The translations under genes were made by a program, and so were the position numbers. Shown here piece by piece: positions 63,580 through 64,000 of a stretch of 64,000 bases of DNA; position 1 is the first letter of the stretch, and every line of letters begins with the position of its first letter. Source of the DNA: Bradyrhizobium ottawaense (lineage in GTDB: Bacteria > Pseudomonadota > Alphaproteobacteria > Rhizobiales > Xanthobacteraceae); contig NZ_CP029425.2 of the NCBI RefSeq assembly GCF_002278135.3, forward strand, positions 5,122,001-5,186,000, read 5' to 3'. The notes under the pieces are model-generated. The model worked only from the letters and a program-made list of their open reading frames with translations. It was not told where the DNA came from and ran no database searches.

Positions 63580-64000
63580 TCAGGTCAGATACATTGTCTG
63601 CGTAAAATCGGCCGTCAGCGCTGGAGGAACTCGGCTACCTTCGGCTTGCAGAGACTCCGCGAGCTTGTGCTTGAGTATCTTGCCCGTTGAGGTGGCTGGC
63701 AAGGCATCAAGGATGATGATCTTGGACGGCCGCTTATATGAGGTGAGCTGAAATCTGATGAAAGTCATCAAATTCTCCGGCGTCACCTGCGATCCCGGCA
63801 GCCGCTGCACAAAACCGACAATCTCTTCATTGCCGTCAATTACACGGCCGACCACGGCGCATTGCACGACGTCTTTGTGCGAACTGAGGACCGCTTCGAC
63901 CTCGGCCGGATAGACGTTGAAGCCCGAGCGGATAATCATCTCCTTGGTGCGCCCGACAATGTACAGGCAATCGCCGTCGAAACGCGCTATATCGCCGGTA
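63580..64000 (-). CDS. AMP-forming acyl-CoA synthetase (2), 3' part; 5' end outside the window
   Basis: The C-terminal 139 codons of an ANL ligase: TGDIARFDGDCLYIVGRTKE (hinge with the conserved Asp and Arg), MIIRSGFNVYPAEVEAVLSS, YKRPSKIIILDALPATSTGK with the catalytic Lys, ending QTMYLT. It is closely similar to the ligase at 49434 across this part. It lies 14 bp before the SDR (c) gene, so it leads the long operon and probably activates its substrate. Confidence 0.93.
   Translation of the reverse strand, partial: TGDIARFDGDCLYIVGRTKEMIIRSGFNVYPAEVEAVLSSHKDVVQCAVVGRVIDGNEEIVGFVQRLPGSQVTPENLMTFIRFQLTSYKRPSKIIILDALPATSTGKILKHKLAESLQAEGSRVPPALTADFTQTMYLT

Overview
The window reads as chromosome of a Bradyrhizobium-like alphaproteobacterium (Rhizobiales). 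The grounds are high GC with strongly G/C-ending codons, TakP-like TRAP binding proteins with Tat signals, orphan tripartite-tricarboxylate (Bug) binding proteins, a REP-like palindrome of the type common in Bradyrhizobium, and many acyl-CoA catabolic genes. The assignment rests on recognising families, not on a search. I saw no tRNA, rRNA or CRISPR array.

Region 1 (1-12.9 kb) is mostly intact core sequence: an OmpR-type response regulator with the start of a probable kinase, a MarR regulator with a cysteine-rich tail, a YunG-like protein, two tandem TakP-like TRAP binding proteins, the Mrp/ApbC Fe-S carrier, a VOC protein, a 3-hydroxyisobutyrate-dehydrogenase-like enzyme, an NhaD antiporter, a membrane histidine kinase, a DUF1289 protein, a retropepsin-like protease and dusA.

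Region 2 (12.9-24.0 kb) is an integrated island beside the 5' end of dusA. It opens with iterated TGCACAC repeats and a tyrosine integrase. It then carries a serine-recombinase remnant, an XRE regulator, a two-gene operon (PLD-like 'HDRY' protein plus a 695-residue helical partner), several unknown genes, and two HEPN-type genes. The second HEPN gene is cut off and runs in frame into a damaged amidohydrolase. The content looks like a decaying defence island.

Region 3 (24.0-33.3 kb) is catabolic: an amidohydrolase remnant, an intact crotonase, two broken acyl-CoA dehydrogenases, then a LysR / HD-domain divergent pair, two Bug-type binding proteins flanking a lipase-like secreted hydrolase, and an enolase-superfamily enzyme.

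Region 4 (33.9-42.1 kb) is a putative HxlR regulon. A zinc-less MDR reductase, two paralogous proteins of unknown family and a molybdenum hydroxylase (small-large-medium subunits) lie between two HxlR genes. A promoter segment of about 145 bp with two palindromes is duplicated in front of two of the transcription units.

Region 5 (42.2-64 kb) is a large acyl-CoA catabolic cluster with internal duplication: two CoA ligases, two thiolases, four crotonases (one broken), three SDRs lacking the catalytic Tyr, two acyl-CoA dehydrogenases, a CoA transferase, an old-yellow-enzyme pseudogene, a nitronate-monooxygenase-like protein, a flavin reductase, an ABC binding protein, an MFS exporter and two paralogous TetR regulators with related operator-like palindromes. 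Activation, dehydrogenation, hydration, oxidation and thiolysis are all represented; the substrate cannot be read from the sequence.
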